From Shewanella sairae (lineage in GTDB: Bacteria; Pseudomonadota; Gammaproteobacteria; Enterobacterales; Shewanellaceae), in the NCBI RefSeq assembly GCF_023283535.1, contig NZ_JAKILT010000035.1:1-55078 (forward strand): a stretch of 55,078 bases of DNA. Reading direction: 5' to 3'. This document shows positions 54,989 to 55,078 of this stretch, one piece after another. The position numbers and the translations under genes are program-made. The notes under the pieces were generated by a model that saw only the letters and a list, made by a program, of their open reading frames with translations, was not told the origin of the DNA and did not search any database. Within the stretch, counting starts at the first letter, position 1; every line of letters begins with the position of its first letter.

Positions 54989-55078
54989 TGTCCCGTCCTG
55001 AGATAAGTTGACACTTTGGAGACTTATCTATGAAACCCTCAGGTGCAATCCGCAGTAAACGTACACAACGTGACTACA
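54989..55078 (+). mobile_element. left end of an IS3-family insertion sequence (cut by window edge)
   Basis: TGTCCCGTCCTGAGATAAGTTGACAC at 54989-55014 has the TG-start and TTGACAC features of IS3-family ends. An orfA-like start codon at 55030 (after GGAGACTTATCT) begins MKPSGAIRSKRTQRDY, the highly typical N-terminus of IS3-family OrfA. The element continues beyond the window, so completeness cannot be judged. Confidence 0.75.
55030..55078 (+). CDS. IS3-family transposase OrfA, partial
   Basis: Only 16 codons lie in the window. The start MKPSGAIRSKRTQRDY matches the helix-turn-helix OrfA of IS3-family elements of the kind in which TYKQAQ follows. GGAG precedes the ATG by 8 bases. No sign of decay in the part visible. 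Confidence 0.75.
   Translation, partial: MKPSGAIRSKRTQRDY

Noticed and set aside
1..55078. CRISPR arrays, tRNA/rRNA genes, prophage structural genes, restriction-modification or toxin-antitoxin modules
   Set aside because: Looked for on both strands by eye; no regular spacer repeats, RNA-gene motifs or diagnostic protein signatures were seen.

Overview
The window looks like chromosomal DNA of a marine gammaproteobacterium, most probably Shewanella. The case rests on an extracellular-type DMSO reductase operon (decaheme DmsE, MtrB-like barrel DmsF, lipobox-bearing DmsA, DmsB, DmsG), a stand-alone pentaheme nitrite reductase NrfA, a complete LiuR-controlled leucine/isovalerate operon with a PrpE-like ligase, and gnd next to that operon. 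No rRNA or tRNA genes were seen. Everything here was read by eye; no database search was run.

Layout. 1-1030 is decayed DNA: a broken IS66-type tnpB, a dispersed-repeat copy and the 3' remnant of a YgfF-like SDR gene. 1069-3290 is a TonB-dependent siderophore receptor with a Fur box. 3604-4933 holds a 32-codon ORF and a cytosolic chemoreceptor with a CZB zinc domain. 5175-6235 is a dead IS66/IS256 mosaic, followed by a GGDEF-EAL protein. 8107-8854 is a gene graveyard: a second repeat copy and a stray 3' end of a gene whose full copy lies at 11034. 9643-14960 (minus strand) is an uncharacterised envelope gene cluster: a four-helix membrane protein, two paralogous secreted proteins, a lipoprotein and two membrane proteins. 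It faces a DUF1176/LprI-like protein, with a near-perfect CRP site between them.

18107-25182 is the dms operon: DmsE and DmsF carry electrons across the outer membrane to the DmsAB enzyme, and DmsG is the assembly chaperone. A Fur box lies upstream and a strong terminator follows dmsG. 25292-28711 holds small genes (RidA-like, DUF805, YqfB-like amidohydrolase, dienelactone-hydrolase-like). 28857-30242 is nrfA. 30500-37002 is a two-component system divergent from an RND efflux adaptor and pump. 37150-40934 is a minor-pilin operon (pilE, fimT, pilV, pilW, pilX) with an unusually long PilX-like protein and no pilY1. 41485 is a DUF4156-like lipoprotein.

41990-50826 is the liuR-liuABCDE-scoAB operon. 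It oxidises isovaleryl-CoA to HMG-CoA, splits this into acetyl-CoA and acetoacetate, and activates the acetoacetate with CoA. A LiuR palindrome and a CRP-like site sit side by side between liuR and the divergent PrpE-like ligase gene. gnd and the left end of an IS3-family element close the window.

The best candidate for undescribed biology is the 9.6-15 kb envelope cluster with its paralogues and stray copy. Next come the pilin operon with the giant PilX-like subunit, and the two-copy dispersed repeat.
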